Shown here in pieces: positions 30,101-38,906 of a stretch of 38,946 nucleotides of DNA (position 1 is its first letter; the number at the start of each line of letters is the position of its first letter). The DNA lies in NCBI GenBank assembly GCA_964498785.1, contig CAZCJL010000062.1:1-38946 (forward strand). Direction: 5' to 3'. The position numbers and the translations under genes are program-made. Origin of the DNA: Mariaggregatimicrobium sp964498785 (lineage in GTDB: Bacteria; Zhuqueibacterota; Zhuqueibacteria; Thermofontimicrobiales; Thiofontviventaceae). The notes under the pieces are model-generated. The model was given only the letters and a program-made list of their open reading frames with translations. It was not told where the DNA came from and searched no databases.

Positions 30101-32308
30101 ATGTATTTTAATATGAATTCAACACTATCTGTCTCTAAATCGGAAAAAGGACAAAAAAGGTATTTACGTTTTACCCGGCTAAATGCATTTTCATTTGGCT
30201 GTCTGGCTGATAGCACACTAATTTTGTACGCGCTCAAAAACGGCGCCGATGATTTTCTGGTCGGTTTATTGACCTCCTTCTTTTACTTGACGATGCCAGT
30301 CATGTTTTTGGGAAAACGAATGGTTGGCAACTACGGAGCCGCGTCTACTTACGCAATTAGTTGGGCGTTAAGAAATACCGCGGCTGCGATACTGATTGCT
30401 GTCCCATGTCTTTCAAATTTATGGGGTCGTCCATGGGGGCTTGGATTGCTCGTTTTCGGTTCATTCGGCTTTTTTTTATTCAGAAGCGTTGGTTTAACAG
30501 CCAATACACCCATCCTCGGCGAAATTACCAATAAAACAAATCGTGGCAGTTATATTTCCAAAGTCTGGGTTCATTTTAATGCCTTTTATTTTATGGCAGT
30601 TTCAACCCTGATTATTGTGTTGCATTGGTCTGATAGTGTGGCGACCTATCAAAAAATTATTACATTCGGAGCGATAACAGGATGGATTTCTGCGTTTTTA
30701 ATTTATCGAGTTCCGGAATCAAAAAATACCCGTCTTTCAGGGAAACAGCCAACACACAAAGCTTTGTCATATATCTGGAATGATGACCGCCGAATACGCA
30801 AGTTACTTTTTGCCTGGATTTCGGCGGTTGTGATGATTATGCTGGTAACACCGTTTACAATGGTTGCATTGAAAAATGGCTATCATGTATCAGATTATAA
30901 TGCGCTTTTTTACGCGCTACTGCAAATTATCGGCGCTGTCATCGCATCACTGGTCAATAGCCTGGTGCTCGATCGTGTCGGGCCTCGCCCGATGTTAATT
31001 CTCTATACATTCGGCCTGATCGTGTGCGCAGCTCTGTGGATGATGGCGCCACAGTCATTTCTGATGTATTTCCCGGCCATTATATTTCTGTTTATTGGCA
31101 TCTGCCGGGCTGGTTCAATGACGACCCTTAATCACTATTTTCTGTCAATTGTCCCCAGCGAAAATCGCGTCGCATCAAATATGCTTATTTATATTATTTC
31201 AGGGATTTTTGCCGGCCTGGCAGGAATATTTGTTGGCGGCGGATTGCTTAAACTGTTAACAAGTATGAATTTTTACGGACTCAATGTTTATCGAACATAT
31301 TTTGCATTAATTTTGATGATTTTGATTCCGTTGTGGTTTGTAGTGCGCCGGCTTAAACCGGTTACCGATTGGAAAATAAGGGATGTTTTGGGTGTGTTCG
31401 TTTCGTTCAGAGATATTCGGGCGCTTTTTACACTGCAACGCCTTGATAAAGATCTGAATGTATCACAAGAATATTATGGTGTGGAAAAATTGCGCGAAAT
31501 ACCATCCGAACTTTCCGAAAGAAGATTGATTGCTTTTCTCGATTCACCTCGGTTTAAAATCAGAGGTCGTGCGCTGGGTGCTCTGGGACAAATTAATTTT
31601 GGTCCCGAAGCAGCCCGCAAAATCATGGACGAAGTGCAGCAGGGAGAATATACAACAGCTTATATTGCAGCAGAAATATTAGGAGAGCATGGAATAAAAG
31701 AAGCAATCCCGGTGCTGCGAAAAGCATTGGAATCAGATGACATTTATTTATTAGGAAAAAGCATGCTCTCTCTGGCGATGTTGGAAGATAAACCGTCGTA
31801 CATACAAATAGAAAATGTTTTTCAACACTCAATTAATCCACGCATCATTATTCATGGCGCCAGGGCGATTGCAGAAATGAATGAGTTAAAACGATTAAAA
31901 CTATTGTTAGAGAAAACTAAAAATCAGCAATTGCCTGTAAAAGTCAGAGAGGAATTGTTGTATAGTATTTGCGAGTTGTGTGATTGTGGTGATGAATTTT
32001 ACCGTTTCTTACATGCAAAACAGGAGAGTTACCAGCATGGCATTTATACTTTTCGTGCAATACTCAGGTTGTATTCAAAACGATCATCTTCGGATATGAG
32101 CATCTTTGTTAACAATCTATCATTATTGAATAACGCCAAAGAAAATATAGACCCATTGATCGCGTTTTTCAGCAAATATGTTTCGCTTCGGAAAAACACA
32201 GTATCTAAAATTATCAGACAATTTCTCGAAACAAATCCGGCTGCGATCATTCAGGTTGATCTTATATATTGTCTCTATTTAATCCTTGCCAGAGAAGCAG
32301 TCGAGTGA
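30101..32308 (+). CDS. MFS-type transporter fused to a C-terminal HEAT-like repeat domain
   Basis: Residues about 20-425 are polytopic, with some 11-12 hydrophobic segments and the internal layout of a major facilitator: two halves joined by a charged loop near 205-230 (VPESKNTRLSGKQPTHK). The loop DRVGPRP near 288 resembles the conserved A-like motif of MFS proteins. From about 460 to 735 the protein is soluble and made of HEAT-like helical pairs (for example GRALGALGQINFGPEAA and AAEILGEHGIKEAIPVL). Such repeats bind other proteins and would lie in the cytoplasm. The combination is uncommon for a transporter. The substrate is unknown; a nucleotide transporter-like (AAA) origin cannot be excluded. 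Neither ATG 30101 nor the in-frame ATG 30113 has a clear ribosome binding site. It stands alone, between the ATPase terminator and the locus B promoter candidate. Confidence 0.8.
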   Translation: MYFNMNSTLSVSKSEKGQKRYLRFTRLNAFSFGCLADSTLILYALKNGADDFLVGLLTSFFYLTMPVMFLGKRMVGNYGAASTYAISWALRNTAAAILIAVPCLSNLWGRPWGLGLLVFGSFGFFLFRSVGLTANTPILGEITNKTNRGSYISKVWVHFNAFYFMAVSTLIIVLHWSDSVATYQKIITFGAITGWISAFLIYRVPESKNTRLSGKQPTHKALSYIWNDDRRIRKLLFAWISAVVMIMLVTPFTMVALKNGYHVSDYNALFYALLQIIGAVIASLVNSLVLDRVGPRPMLILYTFGLIVCAALWMMAPQSFLMYFPAIIFLFIGICRAGSMTTLNHYFLSIVPSENRVASNMLIYIISGIFAGLAGIFVGGGLLKLLTSMNFYGLNVYRTYFALILMILIPLWFVVRRLKPVTDWKIRDVLGVFVSFRDIRALFTLQRLDKDLNVSQEYYGVEKLREIPSELSERRLIAFLDSPRFKIRGRALGALGQINFGPEAARKIMDEVQQGEYTTAYIAAEILGEHGIKEAIPVLRKALESDDIYLLGKSMLSLAMLEDKPSYIQIENVFQHSINPRIIIHGARAIAEMNELKRLKLLLEKTKNQQLPVKVREELLYSICELCDCGDEFYRFLHAKQESYQHGIYTFRAILRLYSKRSSSDMSIFVNNLSLLNNAKENIDPLIAFFSKYVSLRKNTVSKIIRQFLETNPAAIIQVDLIYCLYLILAREAVE

Positions 32309-32363
32309 GATTGTTGCGGTACGAAAAATTCATAGCAAAGCGATTTTTATTTTCAAATAAATC

Positions 32364-32392
32364 TTGATTTTTTAAATATAATTCAATATATT
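32364..32392 (+). promoter_or_regulatory. promoter candidate for locus B
   Basis: TTGATT (32364-32369), a 17-bp spacer and TATATT (32387-32392), preceded by C. It would give a leader of about 130 nt ahead of 32530. It has the same -10 as the candidate ahead of locus A. The AT-rich surroundings raise the chance of a false match. Confidence 0.4.
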
Positions 32393-32529
32393 TTATTTTA
32401 CTAATTTTTCAAAAAAGAAATAGTTATTAATATAAATAGTTTGTCTCTTTTTTAATTTGTAGTAATCCATATACCAAATAAATCTGTTTAGATTCAAACA
32501 GCAAATATTTTAGGGAAATACATAAGTAA

Positions 32530-33540
32530 ATGTTTGAACTCCTTTTTGAGCCTGCTAAAAAATTTATTACCATTGTGGGATCAATCGTTGGCGGTATTGT
32601 TGCTTTATTTGCTGCAAGTGGTTTTTTGGCAGAAACAATGTTGGCGAGTGTGCTTGGCATCTCGGAAATACGGATTGGATATGAGCAATATGTCATGACC
32701 GGCGCCAAATTCTTCTTGTCCGTTGTTGGCTACCTGTTACTAAATTTCACTTTTTGGGGTGGCGTTGCATCTATGTTGTTTGTAATACGCTTAGTCGGAT
32801 GGCTGATTAACAGGAAATTACGAAACATCAAACGAACTTATTTTTATCGCTCACTGCTCTCTGTGTTACAGCTTGGCTTCTTTTTTGCAACAATTATTTT
32901 TTCATTTGATTTTTTGAAAATTTTAAATTATCGGGAAAGAGATTTATTGTATTTTAATAAAATTCCGGATATTTATTTAAATAATCTATGCGAAAACAAC
33001 ATTCAACCAGACGTGGTGTCTGATTATCAACGATTGATACTTATAACAGTTATGTTTTTGATTAGCATTGTTGTGATGGAGTTTTTAAGGCGCACGTTGT
33101 TAAAACAAATGTTGATCAAAGATATTGGAACGAATTTGCCAACAGATAAATCGGAAAAAGAAACCAGCAAAGCTTTATCAGCGACTGATCCCAGAAAGCG
33201 GTTATTTAAATGGCATCATATTGGATTTTATGTACCCTACTTAATATGGCTTGTTGTTTTTTTTGAATTGCTCCTGCTTCCATTCAATTTTAGTGGTGTG
33301 CTTATTGTTGAACGTCGTTATCCGATAGTTAATGTTGTGTTTGAGGATCCGGAATTAAATACGCAGTTCGCTGATGACAGGAATTTGACGTGCGTGTCGA
33401 GTAACGAGAAAGAAGTCTTTCTCTATAATCCGCTTGACAGAAGAAGCAGGGTAATTAACAAAGATTTATTAATAGAAATAAAAATAGTATCAAAGAGCAA
33501 TATTTTTCAATTAGCGCCAACCGATTTGCGTTGCAAATAG
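32530..33540 (+). CDS. polytopic membrane protein of unknown function, first gene of locus B
   Basis: No family is recognised. The 336-residue protein has about five hydrophobic segments, near residues 15-35, 58-88, 108-128, 166-186 and 233-256. A small soluble loop (130-160) lies between the third and fourth, a charged loop (190-228) between the fourth and fifth, and a C-terminal soluble domain (260-336) rich in charged residues follows. There is no signal peptide. No transporter or enzyme motif is evident. The ribosome binding site is weak. It is followed after 43 nt by the FecR-domain gene and is probably in the same operon. By position it parallels the membrane protein that opens locus A, but I see no sequence similarity between the two. 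Confidence 0.75.
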   Translation: MFELLFEPAKKFITIVGSIVGGIVALFAASGFLAETMLASVLGISEIRIGYEQYVMTGAKFFLSVVGYLLLNFTFWGGVASMLFVIRLVGWLINRKLRNIKRTYFYRSLLSVLQLGFFFATIIFSFDFLKILNYRERDLLYFNKIPDIYLNNLCENNIQPDVVSDYQRLILITVMFLISIVVMEFLRRTLLKQMLIKDIGTNLPTDKSEKETSKALSATDPRKRLFKWHHIGFYVPYLIWLVVFFELLLLPFNFSGVLIVERRYPIVNVVFEDPELNTQFADDRNLTCVSSNEKEVFLYNPLDRRSRVINKDLLIEIKIVSKSNIFQLAPTDLRCK

Positions 33541-33583
33541 AATGACGGCTATATTCATGCTGACTAAAAGAGGTAGGTGATCA

Positions 33584-34414
33584 ATGAAAGATCATTTAAT
33601 ATGTTTCATGACGTCTGTTTTCATCTTGCTTTGTTTTTTTTGCTCAGATGGTTATTGCGATTCTGAATCTGATAATGTGATTGGTTTTATAAAAGAAATA
33701 AAAATTGGGAATAGGAAAATAAAGGATTATACCAGCCAGGTTCAGGTCTATAGCGCCAGTTTAAAGCGATGGAAATCTGCAAACAGAGGTGAAAAGATCA
33801 GCATCAACGATTCGCTGCGTACTTTTGAGCAATCCACGGTTCTGTTCGAATTTTCAAAAGCGTATGGAGGAGGAACTCTGTTCTTGAATTATAATACAAA
33901 AATCAGACTGGAACGATTGGTAGAAGAAGCCTCACAACAGATAAAAGAACAGGGATTTTTTAAAACCGTTGAGCTGATTTTTGGCGGTTTGATTGCCAAT
34001 GTAAAAAGCAGATTAGAAGCAAAAACCAGGGATTTTGGGACTATCGTTGGCGGAACCGAATTTTACATGAGCTATAATCGTACCACGCATGAAGGTTATG
34101 TGTATGTTTTTGATGGTAGTGTCAAGGTAAAAAATGACCAGGGAGAATCCCGATTATTTGAAGGTGGCTATGCAACGGTTATCAAAGACAAGGCGCCTGT
34201 TATTACAAAAGTGAGCAGCAGTATGAAGGAAGAAATATTTAGGTGGCACAAAAGTTATCGCGCTGTTTCAAAACCGTGGTACTTAGCGCCGAAATTTTTA
34301 GTTCCGGCTGTCGCAGTCACTGGCGCTGGTGTCGTTATTTATATGATTACAAGAACAGAGGGCCCGACCACACCAAATTTACCTGGCCCGCCGGAACCTC
34401 CTGATATACCATAA
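33584..34414 (+). CDS. exported FecR-domain protein with C-terminal membrane anchor and Pro-rich tail
   Basis: A signal peptide (about 1-25, Cys-rich) is followed by a FecR-type beta-helical domain (about 50-200). Its features are a hydrophobic -L-N-Y-N-T-K-I-R-L- strand, the segment FGGLIANVKSR, TIVGGTEFYMSY and the closing YVYVFDGSVKV. FecR domains act as periplasmic receptors or sensors. One membrane segment lies at about 236-255, and the tail ends GPTTPNLPGPPEPPDIP. The layout, including PW just before the membrane segment, matches the end of the PEGA protein at 3745-4815. There is no TonB-dependent receptor or sigma factor nearby, so classic iron-dicitrate signalling is unlikely. The start has AGGTG five bases upstream. 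The gene ends 14 nt before the second giant gene. Confidence 0.85.
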   Translation: MKDHLICFMTSVFILLCFFCSDGYCDSESDNVIGFIKEIKIGNRKIKDYTSQVQVYSASLKRWKSANRGEKISINDSLRTFEQSTVLFEFSKAYGGGTLFLNYNTKIRLERLVEEASQQIKEQGFFKTVELIFGGLIANVKSRLEAKTRDFGTIVGGTEFYMSYNRTTHEGYVYVFDGSVKVKNDQGESRLFEGGYATVIKDKAPVITKVSSSMKEEIFRWHKSYRAVSKPWYLAPKFLVPAVAVTGAGVVIYMITRTEGPTTPNLPGPPEPPDIP

Positions 34415-34428
34415 ATTAGGAGAATGAG

Positions 34429-37400
34429 ATGAATATTTACAAAATTAAATTAATTATATTATCTGTTATTCTTTTAAATACACGTTTAATTGGTCAATGG
34501 ACCAGCGATCCAACGATAAATACACCTGTGATTGCTGAAGCGAAAAAACAAATTTATTTGCAGGTTCTCTCTGATGGCGAGGGTGGAATGTATTTATCTT
34601 ATTTAAGCGGATCTGATGAAAGAGAAAAAATCTATGTTACCCGTCTTGATAGCAATTTAACTAAATTGTGGAGCGGAAGTAGCGTGGCGGTGACAACAAC
34701 GTTAAATCAGCAATTTAAACCAATTGTTCTGCCGGTAGAATCTGGCGGCCTCGTTTTATTTTGGGAAGAGGCAAATAATATATATAGCCAACGGTTGGAT
34801 AGTGCCGGAGATAAATTATGGGGACCGGATGGTTATGGTGTCGCCCGTCGGCTAATGTCTTTACAAAAACAAGCTGATCCGGATGCTGCTAAGAACGGAG
34901 ATTTTTACGTTGGTTTTTATGAAACAGAAAAGATTGTACGTGCTCAGCGAATGTCGGTTGCTGGCGACACATCTCAGTGGGGAGGATACGGTGTTACAGT
35001 TTTTTCATCGACATCAAAAATGCAATCCAAACCAATGGTGGCGCCGGATGGTTCGAATGGCATTTATATCGCCTGGGTTATTTATGGTCAACTTTATTGT
35101 CAACATATCAATCAATTCGGGGAACTGCTGTGGGAACAAAACGGTATTCGGATTGCGACAGATTCTTATATTAAGAAAAATCCCCAAATGTTAGCCGATG
35201 GTAATGGAAATGCGTTCTTTATTTGGGAGTCTGAAATTGGAGAAGAACACCGCATCAAAGCCCAAAAATTGGCTGCTGACGGTACTCGCTGGTCGAACCA
35301 TGGAGTTTATGTGTGTGCGGCTCGAACAAGTCAGTATGCTCCTGCAGTGGTTAGTGATAACGATGGCGGCATCGTTGTTGTTTGGGAAGATGAAGACAGT
35401 ACAGGTGTAAATATTTATGCCCAGCGACTTTCAGCAAATGGTGCTAAATTATGGGACGTGGATGGTATTAGTATTTCATATACCCAGCAAAGCTCAAACA
35501 ATCCGGTTATTGTTCGTGATTTTGCGAATGATTTTGTTCTTGCCTGGGAAGAGAATACAAATATTTTTGCTCATAAAATTAGCAGGGATGGTGAAATAAT
35601 ATGGAGAAATGGCGGGCTTGCCGTTACTACTGCGGCAAACGAGCAAACTTTCCCTGCTATTATAACTGATACGAGGGGAAATGCCATTATTCTCTGGCAG
35701 GATTTGCGCAACGGAACTGATTACGATATTTATGCACAACGAGTGGACTGCCTTGGATTCCTGGGTGTAGATGGCACCCCACCAGTGTTCGCGCATACGC
35801 CGATCGAAAATATTGATGAGCAGACTCCGCTGACCGTAAAAGTCATGGTCGATGATAGTCAAGCCGGCGTTAAAGACGTTTTTATGTGGTTTGTCAATGA
35901 CGAGCAGTCTGAATATAAGCAAATTACAATTAGCAGTGATTCGGCAGATGTGTTCACATTTAATATTCCTGCCGAAGATATTGTCGTGAGTAATATTCGT
36001 TATTATTTTGAGGCGAGTGATTTTTATGGAAATACAGCCAGATTTCCGGTGTCTGGCGAATTTACAATACCGGTGATCGACAAAACAGCACCCCAAATAG
36101 AACATGAAAATATCGGGATTACCCAAATAAATCAACCATTAACGATTTCCTTTTCTTCTGATGATGAAGAAAGTGATATTCAGTCAGGCGTCCTCTATTA
36201 TAGACAGGGAGGTTGTTTAACTTCAGATTCTCTCGATATGGTTCAAAGTGAAAACAATTCCTTTGCCGCAACAATTGACCATTCCGTGGTAACCAGCCGT
36301 GGGATTCAATACTATTTTATCGTTAGCGATAGTTCGGATAACGAAACCCGTGTCCCTGATGATGGATGGTTCACAATTCGTGTATCCGCGAGTAGTGCAA
36401 TCGCAAATCAAGCTCAGCCTAAAGGTGAATATAAAATGTTTTCTGTTCCGATGCAATTGAATGAAAGTCGGCCGGATTGCGTTTTAGTCGATGATTTAGG
36501 CGATTACAATATTAAAAACTGGCGTCTGTTTGAATGGAGCGGCGGTGATGAAAAATATCGCGAGTATGGCGATGCCGGGTTTAGTCATTTTGCAACTGGT
36601 CAGTGCAAATGGTTGATCACAAAAGATGAAGTGATGATTGATGTTGGGTCTGGCACCTCTGTTACTATTGATGAAAAATTTTATATTCCGCTGCAAAATG
36701 GTTGGAATATGATCGCTGATCCGTTTGATTTTTCGGTAAGTTGGGAAGATATCGTTAAAAGTGAATGTTATGATACCTTATTCGGTTATACAGGGACTGA
36801 ATGGAAGTTCGCAGATAAAATAGACCCCTGGAACGGCTATTTTGTATATGCTACCGGAGATAATGCATTTCTCGAAATACCCCCGATTGAAGCCTCTGAA
36901 TCATTAAATCGAAATAATCCGCATAATTTTATTAGTTGGATTAATAATAGCAGTGGTTGGGCATATCAACTTACGGCATCGTGTGGAGAATTGCGGGACC
37001 GGATAAATTATTTTGGCGTTGCTACCAATGCCACAGGAAAACGCGATAGCTTCGATTGGATCGAACCGCCAAATCCGCCCGGAGATTATATTGCTCTATG
37101 TTTTCCGCATGAAGAATGGAATCAGCTTCCCCGCACAATAACAACGGATTTCCGTGCGCCGGATCAGGAGGGCTATCAATGGGAATTTTGGGTGTTGACA
37201 AATATTCAAAGTTCGGAAGTGCGGATTGATTTTGCTGAACTTGTTCCTGCACCTGAATGCTATCAATTTATGCTTACAGACCATGCAACCAGTACAATGC
37301 ATCCTGTTCAAAACAATACTGATTATGCCTTTCTCTCAGGATCAAAAACAACTGTGAGGAAGTTTACGCTTTATGCAGGCAAAGAATCGTATTTTGAAAA

Positions 37401-37713
37401 TCAGTCTTTAACTTCATTGATACCTGAAAAATTCGAGCTAAGCCAAAATTATCCGAATCCTTTTAACTCGGCAACCGAGATTCGTTATGCACTTCCGGAA
37501 CAGAGCAAAGTAACGATACGCATTTTAAATGTTCTTGGCAAGGAGATCAAAAAATTAGTGAATAATGAATGGAAAGACGCTGGATATCATGCGGTTATCT
37601 GGGACGGCACAAACAATTATCACACACCAGCAGCCAGCGGAATTTACTTTTATCAATTGTCAATTGATGCACATAAATGTAATGAAGTCCGAAAAATGTT
37701 ATTTGTTAAATAG
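34429..37713 (+). CDS. giant secreted protein: propeller-like repeats, Ig-like domains, FlgD-Ig/type IX-like sorting domain
   Basis: A signal peptide covers about residues 1-22 (cleavage near LIGQ). Residues about 30-445 are some eight propeller-like repeats of roughly 45-55 residues with the pattern D-G-x-G-G, then V-x-W-E, then I-Y-A-Q-R-L, then G-x-x-L-W. Two Ig-like domains follow (about 455-550 and 551-650), and then a module shared with the giant of locus A. The C-terminus is a FlgD-Ig sorting domain (YPNPFN near 1008, ending MLFVK). The final 540 or so residues align along their whole length with the end of the locus A giant, while the N-terminal halves are unrelated. The protein is probably surface-attached or released, and no enzymatic motif is present. 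AGGAG lies seven bases before the ATG. It directly follows the FecR-domain gene, so joint expression is very likely. Confidence 0.85.
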   Translation: MNIYKIKLIILSVILLNTRLIGQWTSDPTINTPVIAEAKKQIYLQVLSDGEGGMYLSYLSGSDEREKIYVTRLDSNLTKLWSGSSVAVTTTLNQQFKPIVLPVESGGLVLFWEEANNIYSQRLDSAGDKLWGPDGYGVARRLMSLQKQADPDAAKNGDFYVGFYETEKIVRAQRMSVAGDTSQWGGYGVTVFSSTSKMQSKPMVAPDGSNGIYIAWVIYGQLYCQHINQFGELLWEQNGIRIATDSYIKKNPQMLADGNGNAFFIWESEIGEEHRIKAQKLAADGTRWSNHGVYVCAARTSQYAPAVVSDNDGGIVVVWEDEDSTGVNIYAQRLSANGAKLWDVDGISISYTQQSSNNPVIVRDFANDFVLAWEENTNIFAHKISRDGEIIWRNGGLAVTTAANEQTFPAIITDTRGNAIILWQDLRNGTDYDIYAQRVDCLGFLGVDGTPPVFAHTPIENIDEQTPLTVKVMVDDSQAGVKDVFMWFVNDEQSEYKQITISSDSADVFTFNIPAEDIVVSNIRYYFEASDFYGNTARFPVSGEFTIPVIDKTAPQIEHENIGITQINQPLTISFSSDDEESDIQSGVLYYRQGGCLTSDSLDMVQSENNSFAATIDHSVVTSRGIQYYFIVSDSSDNETRVPDDGWFTIRVSASSAIANQAQPKGEYKMFSVPMQLNESRPDCVLVDDLGDYNIKNWRLFEWSGGDEKYREYGDAGFSHFATGQCKWLITKDEVMIDVGSGTSVTIDEKFYIPLQNGWNMIADPFDFSVSWEDIVKSECYDTLFGYTGTEWKFADKIDPWNGYFVYATGDNAFLEIPPIEASESLNRNNPHNFISWINNSSGWAYQLTASCGELRDRINYFGVATNATGKRDSFDWIEPPNPPGDYIALCFPHEEWNQLPRTITTDFRAPDQEGYQWEFWVLTNIQSSEVRIDFAELVPAPECYQFMLTDHATSTMHPVQNNTDYAFLSGSKTTVRKFTLYAGKESYFENQSLTSLIPEKFELSQNYPNPFNSATEIRYALPEQSKVTIRILNVLGKEIKKLVNNEWKDAGYHAVIWDGTNNYHTPAASGIYFYQLSIDAHKCNEVRKMLFVK

Positions 37714-37762
37714 CGCCTGATACATTGGCTCCTGATTTTTTTGCTGGAGATTTGATGTTATA

Positions 37763-38812
37763 TTAATGATCGCGAAAGTAATGAATCAAAATATGATGTT
37801 CCTCGCTGTTCGCCGATAAAATGAAGGGTTTGGTCTTCATACGATTTTCGATTAGCCGATCCATTATTTTGGCAAATGGTAACATCATATCATTTGAGGT
37901 AAATACCGACTTTAATCTGTTTTCGATCGATTTTTTTATCGTGTCTGTATATTCTAAAATTGGAGTTAATACGTAATCTCTTAATTTTGGATCAAGTCCG
38001 AGAATATTTAAATCATACGAAAAATTGACTCTGATATTATTTTTGTCATAAGAAATGTTTTGATTTAAAAGCATCACTCCGAGATCAATCGTAAGCAGCA
38101 TGTCATTTAATTGGCAATGATATGTTCCTAAAATTTCTGAACCGATTTCTTCAAAGCGTACCGAAAATCGAAAAAAACCATTTTGAAATTGTGGAGAGGA
38201 AGGCATTAAGGAAAATTTTATATCCGCCGAATTGATGCTGTTCGTGTATTCAAATATGTTCAAGTCTGGGATTGGCCATATTTTTTCAATGGTATATTCA
38301 AAATCCGGTACTGTGAAGAAAATATCATTCACCTCCAAATCCTCAGTAAATACTAAAAAACTCGCATTTTCCCCGCTTGTAATTCGTATTTTTGTTTCGC
38401 AGAAATTGTTTTGAAATTCGTGCGCTATCGACTGCTCGGGTATCATGATTGATTCTATTGAGAAGCTTCCGGGAAATGATACTTCAAAATAAATATGTTC
38501 CGGATTAGTTCCTAAATTAGTTAATTTGGCTTTCCATTGTGAGCGAGGACTCATTTCGTTTGCCACAGATTGATATACTAATTGGGCAGTATGTTTATCT
38601 GATTCATTTACTGTTGCTACAATTTTATTCCTGGCAGCGTCAAATAATTCTATTTTTACATGAACCGGAGAGGAATAAAATTCAGTATCGTTTAGTATAT
38701 GCGAATTAAGAGTGATTGTACCGCTCTGTTTTAAATCAAATTCGATTTCGATCCCTTCATGCGCAGGAACGATTTTTTGATGAGACTTTTTTTCTGGAAA
38801 ATATTCTTTCAT
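37763..38812 (-). CDS. protein of unknown function (349 aa)
   Basis: I do not recognise a family. The protein lacks a signal peptide and a membrane segment. The first 240 or so residues look like beta-sandwich domains (alternating hydrophobic strands, for example I-E-I-E-F-D-L and G-T-I-T-L-N), and the last 70 are helical and charged. It is convergent with the locus B giant, with a 49-bp gap between them. The ATG has no clear ribosome binding site. A promoter candidate (38831-38859) lies close, so the transcript would be nearly leaderless. Its role could be linked to locus B only by position. Confidence 0.7.
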   Translation of the reverse strand: MKEYFPEKKSHQKIVPAHEGIEIEFDLKQSGTITLNSHILNDTEFYSSPVHVKIELFDAARNKIVATVNESDKHTAQLVYQSVANEMSPRSQWKAKLTNLGTNPEHIYFEVSFPGSFSIESIMIPEQSIAHEFQNNFCETKIRITSGENASFLVFTEDLEVNDIFFTVPDFEYTIEKIWPIPDLNIFEYTNSINSADIKFSLMPSSPQFQNGFFRFSVRFEEIGSEILGTYHCQLNDMLLTIDLGVMLLNQNISYDKNNIRVNFSYDLNILGLDPKLRDYVLTPILEYTDTIKKSIENRLKSVFTSNDMMLPFAKIMDRLIENRMKTKPFILSANSEEHHILIHYFRDH

Positions 38813-38830
38813 ACAATTAAATTTTTTCTG

Positions 38831-38859
38831 TTAATAATCGAATGATATTTGTCTTGCAA
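38831..38859 (-). promoter_or_regulatory. promoter candidate for the 349-aa gene
   Basis: On the minus strand TTGCAA (38854-38859), a 17-bp spacer and TATTAA (38831-38836). The -10 is only about 19 bp from the ATG, so the leader would be about 10 nt. Confidence 0.4.
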
Positions 38860-38880
38860 ATGTTTCGGGATGTGGTGCAA

Positions 38881-38906
38881 TGAGAAGACTTATTAGTATC
38901 TTCTCA
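38881..38906 (+). terminator. hairpin near the right end
   Basis: TGAGAAGA (38881-38888) and TCTTCTCA (38899-38906) pair perfectly over eight bases with a 10-base loop, and an ATATTTTAT tract follows. It could end a plus-strand transcript, but no plus-strand gene is close, so an operator role upstream of the 349-aa gene is also possible. Confidence 0.35.

Noticed and set aside
33584..34414. FecR protein as part of an iron-dicitrate (FecIR) signalling system
   Set aside because: No sigma factor gene and no TonB-dependent receptor is near, and the membrane segment is C-terminal rather than N-terminal.
35494..36135. 213-residue antisense frame in the locus B giant
   Set aside because: It is a shadow of the coding strand, with no ribosome binding site and no domain pattern.
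37722..37760. Possible terminator hairpin (CTCC ... GGAG) between the locus B giant and the convergent gene
   Set aside because: Only four pairs with a 13-base loop that itself holds the T-run; too weak to call.
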